Shown here: positions 35,946 to 47,748 of the stretch, in pieces | Layout of the letters: each line of letters opens with the position of its first letter | How positions within the stretch are numbered: the first letter of the stretch is position 1 | From: Rhabdophis nuchalis | Lineage: Eukaryota; Chordata; Lepidosauria; Squamata; Natricidae | Length of the DNA stretch: 64,000 nucleotides | Assembly (NCBI GenBank): GCA_039707465.1 | Contig: CM077643.1 | Location: 242,442,167-242,506,166, forward strand | Direction of reading: 5' to 3' | The notes under the pieces: generated by a model | Seen by the model: the letters and a program-made list of their open reading frames with translations, nothing else | Told to the model about the DNA's origin: nothing | The model's database searches: none | Translations under genes and position numbers: made by a program

Positions 35946-37655
35946 AATTTGCAGTCCCTGGCTAAATTGAGTTCTTTTGCTAATTCTGAGATAACACTTT
36001 GCTGTAACTTCTCAGAGGAAGCTCAGATCAACCAATTGACTGCTTTTTCAGCTTTTGCATCCCAGATAGCATCTAATATGTGTTTCTCGTTCGAATTTGA
36101 GCTCCGGATACAAATTTGCAGTCCCTAGCTAAAATGAGTTCTTTTGCTAATTGTGCGATAACACTTTGCTGTAACCTCTCAGGGAAAGCTCAGATCAACC
36201 AATCGACGGCTTTTTTCAGCTTCTGCATCTGAGACAGCATCCAATATGTGTTTCTCGTTCGAATTTGAGCTCTGGATCCAAATTTGCAGTCCCTAGCTAA
36301 ATTGAGTTCTTTTGCTAATTGTGAGATAACACTTTGCTGTAAGTTCTCAGGGAAGGCTCAGATCAACCAATCGAATGGTTTTTCAGCTTCTGCATCCCAG
36401 ACAGCATCCAATATGTGTTTCTCGTTTGAATTTGAGCTCTGGATCCAAATTTGCAATTGCTGTCTAAATTGAGTTCTTTTGCCAATTCTGAGATAACACT
36501 GCTGTAACTTTTCTGATATACGCCTTGCTGTAACTTCTCAGGGAAAGCTCAGATCAACCAATTGACTGCTTTTTTCAGTTTCTGCATGCCAGACAGCATC
36601 CAATATGTGTTTCTCGTTCGAATTTGAGCTCTGGATCCAAATTTGCAATTGCTGTCTAAATTGAGTTCTTTTGCAAATTCTGAGATAACACTGCTACAGT
36701 TTTCTGATATACGCCTTGTTGTAACTTCTCAGGGAAAGCTCAGATCAACCAATTGACTGCTTTTTCAGCTTCTACATCCCAGACAGCATCCAATATATGT
36801 TTCTCGTTCGAATTTGAGCTCTGGATCCAAATTTGCAGTCCCTAGCTAAATTGAGTTCTTTTGTTAATTGTGAGATAACACTTTGCTGTAACTTCTCAGG
36901 GAAAGCTCAGATCAACCAATCGAATGCTTTTTCAGCTTCTGCATCCCAGACAGCATCCAATATGTGTTTCTCGTTTGAATTTGAGCTCTGGATCCAAATT
37001 TGCAATTGCTGTCTAAATTGAGTTCTTTTGCCAATTCTGAGATAACACTGCTGTAACTTTTCTGATATACGCCTTGCTGTAACTTCTCAGGGAAAGCTCA
37101 GATCAACCAATTGACTGCTTTTTTCAGTTTCTGCATGCCAGACAGCATCCAATATGTGTTTCTCGTTCGAATTTGAGCTCTGGATCCAAATTTGCAATTG
37201 CTGTCTAAATTGAGTTCTTTTGCAAATTCTGAGATAACACTGCTACAGTTTTCTGATATACGCCTTGTTGTAACTTCTCAGGGAAAGCTCAGATCAACCA
37301 ATTGACTGCTTTTTCAGCTTCTACATCCCAGACAGCATCCAATATATGTTTCTCGTTCGAATTTGAGCTCTGGATCCAAATTTGCAGTCCCTAGCTAAAT
37401 TGAGTTCTTTTGCTAATTGTGAGATAACACTTTGCTGTAACTTCTCAGGGAAAGCTCAGATCAACCAAACGAATGCTTTTCCAGCTTCTGCATCCCAGAC
37501 AGCATCCAATATGTGTTTCTCGTTCGAATTTGAGCTCTGGATCCAAATTTGCAATTGCTGTCTAAATTGAGTTCTTTTGCCAATTCTGAGATACACTTTG
37601 CTGTAACTTCTCAGGGAAAGCTCAGATCAACGAATCGACTGCTTTTTCAGCTTCT
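35946..37655 (+). repeat. 1.7-kb block, right copy
   Basis: Partner of 26455-28164. It lies in the last forward stretch before the inversion, where duplications are shorter and more diverged. Private changes include GGGAAGGCTCAG at 36350 and TTTTGTTAATTGTG at 36861. Confidence 0.8.
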
Positions 37656-39901
37656 GCATCCCAGACAGCATCCAATATGTGTTTCTCGTTCGAATTTGAG
37701 CTCTCGATCCAAATTTGCAATTGCTGTCTAAATTGAATTCTTTTTTGCAAATTCTGAGATAACACTGCTGTAACTTTTCTTATTGCCAATTCTGAGATAC
37801 ACTTTGCTGTAACTTCTCAGGGAAAGCTCAGATCAACGAATCGACTGCTTTTTCAGCTTCTGCATCCCAGACAGCATGCAATATGTGTTTCTCATTCGAA
37901 TTTGAGCTCTGGATCCAAATTTGCAATTACTGTCTAAATTGAGTTCTTTTGCAAATTCTGAGATAACACTGCTACAGTTTTCTGATATACGCCTTGCTGT
38001 AATTTCTCAGGGAAAGCTCAGATCAACCAATTGACTGCTTTTTCAGCTTCTACATCCCAGACAGCATCCAAATATATGTTTCTCGTTAGAAGGTGAGCTC
38101 TGGATCCAAATTTGCAGTCCCTGGCTAAATTGAGTTCTTTTGTCAATTCTGCTAACATTTTGCTATAACTTCTCAGCGAAAGCTCAGATCAACCAATCAA
38201 ATGCTTTTTCAGCTTCTGCATCCCAGACAGCATCCAATATGTGTTTCTCGTTTGAGTTTGAGCTCTGGATCCAAATTTGCAATTGCTGTCTAAATTGAGT
38301 TCTTTTGCCAATTCTGAGATACACTTTGCTGTAACTTCTCAGGGAAAGCTCAGATCAAAGAATCGACTGCTTTTTCAGCTTCTGCATCCCAGACAGCATC
38401 CAATAGGTGTTTCTCGTTCGAATTTGAGCTCTGAATCCAAATTTGCAATTGCTGTCTAAATTGAGTTCTTTTGCAAATTCTGAGATAACACTGCTTTAAC
38501 TTTTCTGATATACGCCTTGCTGTAACTTCTCAGGGAAAGCTCAGATCAACCAATTGACTGCTTTTTCAGCTTCTACATCCCAGAAAGCATCCAATATATG
38601 TTTCTCGTTAGAAGATGAGCTCTGGATCCAAATTTGCAATTGCTGTCTAAATTGAGTTCTTTTGCCAATTCTGAGATACACTTTGCTGTAACTTCTCAGG
38701 GAAAGCTCAGATCAACGAATCGACTGCTTTTTCAGCTTCTGCATCCTAGACAGCATCCAATATGTGTTTCTCGTTCGAATTTGAGCTCTCGATCCAAATT
38801 TGCAATTGCTGTCTAAATTGAATTCTTTTTTGCAAATTCTGATAACACTGCTGTAACTTTTCTTATTGCCAATTCTGAGATACACTTTGCTGTAACTTCT
38901 CAGGGAAAGCTCAGATCAACGAATCGACTGCTTTTTCAGCTTCTGCATCCCAGACAGCATGCAATATGTGTTTCTCATTCGAATTTGAGCTCTGGATCCA
39001 AATTTGCAATTACTGTCTAAATTGAGTTCTTTTGCAAATTCTGAGATAACACTGCTACAGTTTTCTGATATACGCCTTGCTGTAACTTCTCAGGGAAAGC
39101 TCAGATCAACCAATTGACTGCTTTTTCAGCTTCTACATCCCAGACAGCATCCAAATATATGTTTCTCGTTAGAAGGTGAGCTCTGGATCCAAATTTGCAA
39201 TTGCTGTCTAAATTGAGTTCTTTTGCCAATTCTGAGATACACTTTGCTGTAACTTCTCAGGGAAAGCTCAGATCAAAGAATCGACTGCTTTTTCAGCTTC
39301 TGCATCCCAGACAGCATCCAATATATGTTTCTCATTCGAATTTGAGCTCTGGATCCAAATTTGCAATTACTGTCTATATTGAGTTCTTTTGCAAATTCTG
39401 AGATAACACTGCTACAGTTTTCTGATATACGCCTTGCTGTAACTTCTCAGGGAAAGCTCAGATCAACCAATTGACTGCTTTTTCAGCTTCTACATCCCAG
39501 ACAGCATCCAAATATATGTTTCTCGTTAGAAGGTGAGCTCTGGATCCAAATTTGCAGTCCCTGGCTAAATTGAGTTCTTTTGCCAATTCTGCTAACATTT
39601 TGCTATAACTTCTCAGGGAAAGCTCAGATCAACCATTCGATGGCTTTTTTCAGCTTCTGCATCCGAGACAGCATCCAATGTGTGTTTCTCGTTCGAATTT
39701 GAGCTCTGAATCCAAATTTGCAGTCCATAGCTAAATTGAGTTCTTTTGCTAATTGTGAGATAACACTTTGCTATAACTTCTCAGGGAAAGCTCAGATCAA
39801 CGAATCGACTGCTTTTTCAGCTTCTGCATCCCAGACAGCATCCAATATGTGTTTCTCATTCGAATTTGAGCTCTGGATCCAAATTTGCAATTACTGTCTA
39901 T

Positions 39902-39977
39902 ATTGAGTTCTTTTGCAAATTCTGAGATATCAGAAAACTGTAGCAGTGTTATCTCAGAATTGGCAAAACAACTCAAT
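39902..39977. other. Head-to-head inversion junction with stem-loop
   Basis: The array changes orientation here. The left arm (39902-39928) and right arm (39951-39977) are reverse complements at 25 of 27 positions; the two mismatches pair C39910 with C39969 and A39917 with C39962 on the DNA read 5' to 3'. The 22-nt loop (39929-39950) is the exact reverse complement of a stretch found in forward long monomers, for example at 39405-39426. Forward-type sequence continues through 39929 and reverse-type sequence is already recognisable from 39927, so ATA at 39927-39929 is a 3-bp microhomology. This is the structure expected from a fold-back or inverted template switch inside one long monomer. The monomers on either side are alike only at family level, so the region is not a perfect palindrome. 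Confidence 0.9.
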
Positions 39978-41360
39978 TTAGCCAGGGACTGCATATTTGG
40001 ATCCAGAGCTCAAATTCGAATGAGAAACACAAATTGAATGCTATCTGTGATGCAGAAGCTGAAAAAGCAGTCAATTTGTTGATCTGTGCTTTCCCTGAGA
40101 ATTTACAGCAAAGTGTTATCTCATAATTGTCAAAAGAAGTCAATTTAGACAGGAATTGCAAATTTGGATCCAGAGCTCAACTTCGAATGAGAAACATATA
40201 TTGGAGGCTGTCTGGGATGCAGAAGCTGAAAAAGCAGTCGATTGGTTTATTCTGAGCTTTCCCTGAGAAGGTACAGTAAAGTGTTATCAGAATTGGCAAA
40301 AGAGCTCAATTTAGACAGGAACTGCAAATTTGGATCCAGAGCTCAACTTCGAACGAAAAACACATATTGGATGCTGTCTGGGATGCAGAAGCTTAAAAAG
40401 CAGTCGATTGGTTGATCTGAGCTTTCCCTGAGAAGTTACAGCAAAGCGTATATCAGAAAAGTTACAGCAAAGTGTTACCTCAGAATTGGCAAAAGAACTC
40501 AATTTAGACAGGAACTGCAAATTTGATTCAGAGCTCAAATTCTAACGAGAAACAAATGTTGGATGCTGTCTGGGATGCAGAAGCTGAAAATGCAGTCAAT
40601 TGGTTGAATTGAGCTTTCCCTGAGAAGTTACAACAAAGCGTATATCAGAAAAGTTACAGCAAAATGTTATCTCAGAATTGGCAAAAGAACTCAATTTAGA
40701 CAGCATTTGCAAATTTGGATCCAGAACTCAAATTCGATCGAGAACACATGTTGGATGCTGTCTGGGATGCAGAAGCTGAAAAAGCAGACAATTCGTTGTT
40801 CTGAGCTTTCCCTGAGAAGTTACAACAGTGTTATCTCAGAATTAGCAAAAAACTCAATTTAGACAGCAATTGCAAATTTGGATCCAGAGGTCAACTTAGA
40901 ACGAGAAACACATATTGGATGCTGTATGTGATGCAGAAGCTGAAAAAGCACTCGATTGGTTGATCTGAACTTTCCCTGAGAAGTTACAGCAAAGTGTATC
41001 TCAGAATTGGCAAAGGAACTCAATTTAGACAGCATTTGCAAATTTGCATCCAGAACTCAAATTCGAACGAGAAACACATATTGGATGCTGTCTGGGATGC
41101 AGAAGCTGAAAAAGCACTCGATTGGTTGATCTGAGCTTTCCCTGAGAAGTTACAGCAAAGTATTATCAGAATTGGCAAAAGAACTCAATTTGGACAGGAA
41201 TTGCAATTTTGGATCCAGAGGTCAACTTCGAACGAGAAACACATGTTGGATGCTGTCTGGGATGCAGAAGCTGAAAAAGCAGTCAATTGGTTGATCTGAG
41301 CTTTCCCTGAGAATTTACAGCAAAGTGTTATCTCATAATTGTCAAAAGAAGTCAATTTAG

Positions 41361-42085
41361 ACAGGAATTGCAAATTTGGATCCAGAGCTTAAATTCAAAC
41401 GAGAAACACATGTTGGATGCTGTCTGGGATGCAGAAGCTGAAAAAGCAGTCAATTGGTTGATCTGAGCTTTCCCTGAGAAGTTACAGCAAAGCGTATATC
41501 AGAAAAATTACAGCAAAGTGTTATCTCAGAATTGGCAAAAGAACTCAATTTAGACAACATTTGCAAATTTGGATCCAGAACTCAAATTCGATCGAGAAAC
41601 ACATGTTGGATGCTGTCTGGGATGCAGAAGCTGAAAAAGCAATCAATTAGTTGATCTGAGCCTTCCCTGAGAAGTTATAGCAAAGTGTTTTCTCAGAATT
41701 GGGAAAACAACTCAATTTAGACAGGAACTGCAAATTTGGATCCAGAGTTCAAATTCTAAGGAGAAACACATGTTGGATGTTGTCTGGGATGCAGAAGCTG
41801 AAAAAGCAGTCAATTAGTTGAATTGAGCTTTCCCTGAGAAGTTACAGCAAAGCGTATATCAGAAAAGTTACAGCAAAGTGTTTTCTCAGAATTGGCAAAA
41901 GAACTCAATTTAGACTGGAACTGCAAATTTGGATCCAGAGCTCAAATTCGATCGAGAACATATGTTGGATGCTATCTGGGATGCAGAAGCTGAAAAAGCA
42001 GACAATTCGTTGTTCTGCGCTTTCCCTGAGAAGTTACAGCAAAGCGTATATCAGAAAAGTTACAGCAAAGTGTTTTCTCAGAATT
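41361..42085 (-). repeat. Reverse-arm block, 2599-bp pair, copy 1
   Basis: Matches 43960-44684, including the unusual GAGCTTAAATTCAAACG and AATTCTAAGGAG variants and the TTCGTTGTTCTGCGC motif. It ends where CAGAATTGGC here meets CAGAATTAGC in the partner. Confidence 0.78.
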
Positions 42086-42403
42086 GGCAAAAGAACTCAA
42101 TTTAGACTGGAACTGCAAATTTGGATCCAGAGCTCAAATTCGATCGAGAACACATGTTGGATGCTGTCTGGGATGCAGAAGCTGAAAAAGCAATCAATTA
42201 GTTGATCTGAGCCTTCCCTGAGAAGTTATAGCAAAGTGTTTTCTCAGAATTGGGAAAACAACTCAATTTAGCCAGGGACTGCAAATTTGGATCCAGAGCT
42301 CAAATTCGAATGAGAAACACATATTGAATGCTATCTGGGATGCAGAAGCAAAAATAGCCATCGATTGGTTGATCTGAGCTTTCCCTGAGAAGTTACAGCA
42401 AAG

Positions 42404-42413
42404 TTTTTTTTTT
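42404..42413. repeat. T10 tract, subfamily marker
   Basis: Ten T residues replace GTTATC after CAGCAAAG. The tract follows a monomer with GCAAAAATAGCC. Confidence 0.85.
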
Positions 42414-42756
42414 CAGAATTAGCAAAAGAACTCAATTTAGACAAGAACTGCAAATTTGGATCCAGAGCTCAAATTCGATCGAGAACACATGTTGGATGCT
42501 GTCTGGGATGCAGAAGCTGAAAAAGCAGACAATTCGTTGTTCTGAGCTTTCCCTGAGAAGTTACAACAAAGTGTTATCTCAGAATTAGCAAAAAACTCAA
42601 TTTAGACAGCAATTGCAAATTTGGATCCAGAGGTCAACTTAGAACGAGAAACACATATTGGATGCTGTATGTGATGCAGAAGCTGAAAAAGCAGTCAATT
42701 GGTTGATCTGAGCTTTCCCTGAGAATTTACAGCAAAGTGTTATCTCATAATTGTCA

Positions 42757-43987
42757 AAAGAACTCAATTTAGACAGGAATTGCAAATTTGGATCGAGAGC
42801 TCAACTTCGAACGAGAAACATATATTGGATGCTGTCTGGGACGCAGAAGCTGAAAAAGCAGTCAATTGGTTGATCTGAGCTTTCCCTGAGAAGTTACAGC
42901 AAAGTGTTATCAGAATTGGCAAAAGAACTCAATTTGGACAGGAAGTGCAAATTTGGATCCAGAGGTCAACTTCGAACAAGAAACACATGTTGGATGCTGT
43001 CTGTGATACAGAAGCTGAAAAAGCAGTCAATTTGTTGATCTGTGCTTTCCCTGAGAATTTACAGCAAAGTGTTATCTCATAATTGTAAAAAGAAGTCAAT
43101 TTAGACAAGAATTGCAAATTTGGATCCAGAGCTCAAATTCTAACGAGAAACACATGTTGGATGCTGTCTTGGATGCAGAAGCTGAAAAAGCAGTCAATTG
43201 GTTTATCTGAGCTTTCCCTGAGAAGTTACAGCAAAGCGTATATCAGAAAAGTTACAGCAAAATGTTATCTCAGAATTGGCAAAAGAACTGAATTTAGCCA
43301 GGGACTGCAAATTTGGATCCAGAGCTCAAATTCGAATGAGAAACACATATTGAATGCTATCTGGGATGCAGAAGCAAAAATAGCCATCGATTGGTTGATC
43401 TGAGCTTTCCCTGAGAAGTTACAGCAAAGTTTTTTTTTTCAGAATTAGCAAAAGAACTCAATTTAGACAGGAACTGCAAATTTGGATCCAGAACTCAAAT
43501 TCGATCGAGAACACATGTTGGATGCTGTCTGGGATGCAGAAGCTGAAAAAGCAGACAATTCGTTGTTCTGAGCTTTCCCTGAGAAGTTACAACAAAGTGT
43601 TATCTCAGAATTAGCAAAAAACTCAATTTAGACAGCAATTGCAAATTTGGATCCAGTCAACTTAGAACGAGAAACACATATTGGATGCTGTATGTGATGC
43701 AGAAGCTGAAAAAGCACTCGGTTGGTTGATCTGAACTTTCCCTGAGAAGTTACAGCAAAGTGTATCTCAGAATTGTCAAAGGAACTCAATTTAGACAGCA
43801 TTTGCAAATTTGCATCCAGAACTCAAATTCGAACGAGAAACACATATTGGATGCTGTCTGGGATGCAGAAGCTGAAAAAGCACTCGATTGGTTGATCTGA
43901 ACTTTCCCTGAGAAGTTACAGCAAAGTATTATCAGAATTGGCAAAAGAACTCAATTTGGACAGGAATTGCAAATTTGGATCCAGAGC
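42757..43987 (-). repeat. Reverse-arm block, 2789-bp pair, copy 1
   Basis: Matches 45546-46776. Both carry GGGACGCAGAAGC, the T10 tract, and a 6-bp-shortened GGATCCAGTCAAC (43656 and 46439) where relatives read GGATCCAGAGGTCAAC. Confidence 0.8.
43430..43439. repeat. T10 tract, subfamily marker
   Basis: Same position in the monomer and same GCAAAAATAGCC flank as at 42404. Confidence 0.85.
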
Positions 43988-44684
43988 TTAAATTCAAACG
44001 AGAAACACATGTTGGATGCTGTCTGGGATGCAGAAGCTGAAAAAGCAGTCAATTGGTTGATCTGAGCTTTCCCTGAGAAGTTACAGCAAAGCGTATATCA
44101 GAAAAATTACAGCAAAGTGTTATCTCAGAATTGGCAAAAGAACTCAATTTAGACAACATTTGCAAATTTGGATCCAGAACTCAAATTCGATCGAGAAACA
44201 CATGTTGGATGCTGTCTGGGATGCAGAAGCTGAAAAAGCAATCAATTAGTTGATCTGAGCCTTCCCTGAGAAGTTATAGCAAAGTGTTTTCTCAGAATTG
44301 GGAAAACAACTCAATTTAGACAGGAACTGCAAATTTGGATCCAGAGTTCAAATTCTAAGGAGAAACACATGTTGGATGTTGTCTGGGATGCAGAAGCTGA
44401 AAAAGCAGTCAATTAGTTGAATTGAGCTTTCCCTGAGAAGTTACAGCAAAGCGTATATCAGAAAAGTTACAGCAAAGTGTTTTCTCAGAATTGGCAAAAG
44501 AACTCAATTTAGACTGGAACTGCAAATTTGGATCCAGAGCTCAAATTCGATCGAGAACATATGTTGGATGCTGTCTGGGATGCAGAAGCTGAAAAAGCAG
44601 ACAATTCGTTGTTCTGCGCTTTCCCTGAGAAGTTACAGCAAAGCGTATATCAGAAAAGTTACAGCAAAGTGTTTTCTCAGAATT
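43960..44684 (-). repeat. Reverse-arm block, 2599-bp pair, copy 2
   Basis: Partner of 41361-42085. A single difference inside is GCTGTCTGG here against GCTATCTGG near 41971. Confidence 0.78.
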
Positions 44685-44710
44685 AGCAAAAAACTCAATT
44701 TAGACAGCAA

Positions 44711-45908
44711 TTGCAAATTTGGATCCAGAGGTCAACTTAGAACGAGAAACACATATTGGATGCTGTATGTGATGCAGAAGCTGAAAAAGCACTCGGTTGG
44801 TTGATCTGAACTTTCCCTGAGAAGTTACAGCAAAGTGTATCTCAGAATTGGCAAAGGAACTCAATTTAGACAGCATTTGCAAATTTGACTCCAGAACTCA
44901 AATTCGAAAGAGAAACACATATTGGATGCTGTCTGGGATGCAGAAGCTGAAAAAGCACTCGATTGGTTGATCTGAGCTTTCCCTGAGAAGTTACAGCAAA
45001 GTATTATCAGAATTGGCAAAAGAACTCAATTTGGACAGGAATTGCAAATTTGGATCCAGAGGTCAACTTCGAACGAGAAACACATGTTGGATGCTGTCTG
45101 GGATGCAGAAGCTGAAAAAGCAGTCAATTGGTTGATCTGAGCTTTCCCTGAGAATTTACAGCAAAGTGTTATCTCATAATTGTCAAAAGAAGTCAATTTA
45201 GACAGGAATTGCAAATTTGGATCCAGAGCTCAAATTCAAACGAGAAACACATGTTGGATGCTGTCTGGGATGCAGAAGCTGAAAAAGCAATCAATTAGTT
45301 GATCTGAGCTTTCCCTGAGAAGTTATAGCAAAGTGTTTTCTCAGAATTGGGAAAACAACTCAATTTAGACAGGAACTGCAAATTTGGATCCAGAGTTCAA
45401 ATTCTAACGAGAAACACATGTTGGATGTTGTCTGGGATGCAGAAGCTGAAAAAGCAGTCAATTGGTTTATCTGAGCTTTCCCTGAGAAGTTACAGCAAAG
45501 CGTATATCAGAAAAGTTACAGCAAAGTGTTTTCTCAGAATTGGCAAAAGAACTCAATTTAGACAGGAATTGCAAATTTGGATCGAGAGCTCAACTTCGAA
45601 CGAGAAACATATATTGGATGCTGTCTGGGACGCAGAAGCTGAAAAAGCAGTCAATTGGTTGATCTGAGCTTTCCCTGAGAAGTTACAGCAAAGTGTTATC
45701 AGAATTGGCAAAAGAACTCAATTTGGACAGGAAGTGCAAATTTGGATCCAGAGGTCAACTTCGAACAAGAAACACATGTTGGATGCTGTCTGTGATACAG
45801 AAGCTGAAAAAGCAGTCAATTTGTTGATCTGTGCTTTCCCTGAGAATTTACAGCAAAGTGTTATCTCATAATTGTAAAAAGAAGTCAATTTAGACAAGAA
45901 TTGCAAAT
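44711..45908 (-). repeat. Reverse-arm block, 5667-bp pair, copy 1
   Basis: Matches 50378-51575 over about seven monomers. It overlaps the start of the 2789-bp pair, so the duplications are nested. Confidence 0.78.
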
Positions 45909-46776
45909 TTGGATCCAGAACTCAAATTCGAACGAGAAACACATGTTGGATGCTGTCTTGGATGCAGAAGCTGAAAAAGCAGTCAATTGGTTTATCTGAG
46001 CTTTCCCTGAGAAGTTACAGCAAAGCGTATATCAGAAAAGTTACAGCAAAATGTTATCTCAGAATTGGCAAAAGAACTGAATTTAGCCAGGGACTGCAAA
46101 TTTGGATCCAGAGCTCAAATTCGAATGAGAAACACATATTGAATGCTATCTGGGATGCAGAAGCAAAAATAGCCATCGATTGGTTGATCTGAGCTTTCCC
46201 TGAGAAGTTACAGCAAAGTTTTTTTTTTCAGAATTAGCAAAAGAACTCAATTTAGACAGGAACTGCAAATTTGGATCCAGAACTCAAATTCGATCGAGAA
46301 CACATGTTGGATGCTGTCTGGGATGCAGAAGCTGAAAAAGCAGACAATTCGTTGTTCTGAGCTTTCCCTGAGAAGTTACAACAAAGTGTTATCTCAGAAT
46401 TAGCAAAAAACTCAATTTAGACAGCAATTGCAAATTTGGATCCAGTCAACTTAGAACGAGAAACACATATTGGATGCTGTATGTGATGCAGAAGCTGAAA
46501 AAGCACTCGGTTGGTTGATCTGAACTTTCCCTGAGAAGTTACAGCAAAGTGTATCTCAGAATTGTCAAAGGAACTCAATTTAGACAGCATTTGCAAATTT
46601 GCATCCAGAACTCAAATTCGAACGAGAAACACATATTGGATGCTGTCTGGGATGCAGAAGCTGAAAAAGCACTCGATTGGTTGATCTGAGCTTTCCCTGA
46701 GAAGTTACAGCAAAGTATTATCAGAATTGGCAAAAGAACTCAATTTGGACAGGAATTGCAAATTTGGATCCAGAGG
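45546..46776 (-). repeat. Reverse-arm block, 2789-bp pair, copy 2
   Basis: Partner of 42757-43987. It differs in CAGAACTCAAATTCGAACG near 45917, where copy 1 has CAGAGCTCAAATTCTAACG. Confidence 0.8.
46219..46228. repeat. T10 tract, subfamily marker
   Basis: Partner of 43430 at offset 2789. Confidence 0.85.
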
Positions 46777-47520
46777 TCAACTTCGAACGAGAAACACATG
46801 TTGGATGCTGTCTGGGATGCAGAAGCTGAAAAAGCAATCAATTAGTTGATCTGAGCTTTCCCTGAGAAGTTATAGCAAAGTGTTTTCTCAGAATTGGGAA
46901 AACAACTCAATTTAGACAGGAACTGCAAATTTGGATCCAGAGTTCAAATTCTAACGAGAAACACATGTTGGATGTTGTCTGGGATGCAGAAGCTGAAAAA
47001 GCAGTCAATTGGTTTATCTGAGCTTTCCCTGAGAAGTTACAGCAAAGCGTATATCAGAAAAGTTACAGCAAAGTGTTTTCTCAGAATTGGCAAAAGAACT
47101 CAATTTAGACAGGAATTGCAAATTTGGATCCAGAGGTCAACTTCGAACAAGAAACACATGTTGGATGCTGTCTGTGATACAGAAGCTGAAAAAGCAATCA
47201 ATTAGTTGATCTGAGCTTTCCCTGAGAAGTTATAGCAAAGTGTTTTCTCAGAATTGGGAAAACAACTCAATTTAGAGAGGAAGTGCAAATTTGGATCCAG
47301 AGTTCAAATTCTAACGAGAAACACATGTTGGATGTTGTCTGGGATGCAGAAGCTGAAAAAGCAGTCAATTGGTTTATCTGAGCTTTCCCTGAGAAGTTAC
47401 AGCAAAGTGTTATCTCATAATTGTAAAAAGAAGTCAATTTAGACAAGAATTGCAAATTTGGATCCAGAGCTCAAATTCTAACGAGAAACACATGTTGGAT
47501 GCTGTCTTGGATGCAGAAGC

Positions 47521-47555
47521 TGAAAAAGCAGTCAAACAGTCAAAGAGTATATCAG
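47521..47555 (-). repeat. 29-bp out-of-register deletion within a monomer
   Basis: Between GCAGTCAA and AAGAGTATATCAG this copy lacks most of the CTGAGCTTTCCCTGAG block that is intact at the matching place near 55440-55485. The offset between the two copies changes from 7909 to 7938 bp across it. A few bases at the join (ACAGT) match neither side exactly. Confidence 0.7.
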
Positions 47556-47738
47556 AAAAGTTACAGCAAAATGTTATCTCAGAATTGGCAAAAGAACTGA
47601 ATTTAGCCAGGGACTGCAAATTTGGATCCAGAGCTCAAATTCGAATGAGAAACACATATTGAATGCTATCTGGGATGCAGAAGCAAAAATAGCCATCGAT
47701 TGGTTGATCTGAGCTTTCCCTGAGAAGTTACAGCAAAG

Positions 47739-47748
47739 TTTTTTTTTT
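47739..47748. repeat. T10 tract, subfamily marker
   Basis: Same flank; lies just right of the monomer with the 29-bp deletion. Confidence 0.85.

Larger units (their letters stand above)
1..39928 (+). repeat. Forward arm of a satellite array, about 165-204 bp monomers
   Basis: This arm is an unbroken head-to-tail array. Each monomer can be phased on a TTGCAA or TTGCAG core that follows GGATCCAAAT. The next parts in order are a CTAAATTGAGTTCTTTTG block, a CTGAGATA..CAC block, CTCAGGGAAAGCTCAG, a CTGCTTTTTCAGCTTCTGC block, and TTCGAA/GAGCTC/GGATCC palindromes. The first phase points are 114, 280, 471, 637, 839, 1030, 1197, 1388, 1555, 1722, 1913 and 2078. Spacings are 165-167, 191 or 202 bp. 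Variants seen only in this arm include the CAGTCCATAGC core, the TAGAAGATGAGC and TAGAAGGTGAGC motifs, and the EcoRI-bearing long monomer. No interruption by unique DNA was found. Function is unknown; the centromeric or heterochromatic reading rests on architecture alone. Confidence 0.97.

Noticed and set aside
1..39928. CRISPR-like regular repeats
   Set aside because: There are no short repeats separated by unique spacers; the whole 166-191 bp unit is repeated.
39797..39994. 65-codon minus-strand frame across the inversion junction
   Set aside because: It is a chance join of two monomer frames created by the inversion, with a TTG start and no recognisable domain.
39800..40160. Inversion as a simple hairpin-read or assembly artefact
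   Set aside because: A hairpin artefact would make the two sides near-perfect reverse complements over a long distance. Here flanking monomers match only at family level outside the 27-nt stem, and the arms have different variants. Read support is still needed.
42404..42413. T10 tract as an RNA polymerase III or intrinsic terminator
   Set aside because: No RNA gene or promoter lies upstream, and the tract is simply a repeated monomer variant.
45923..45942. Possible CENP-B box around TTCGAACGAGAAAC
   Set aside because: The TTCG and the spaced A are present but the CGGG part is missing, so it does not meet the known core.
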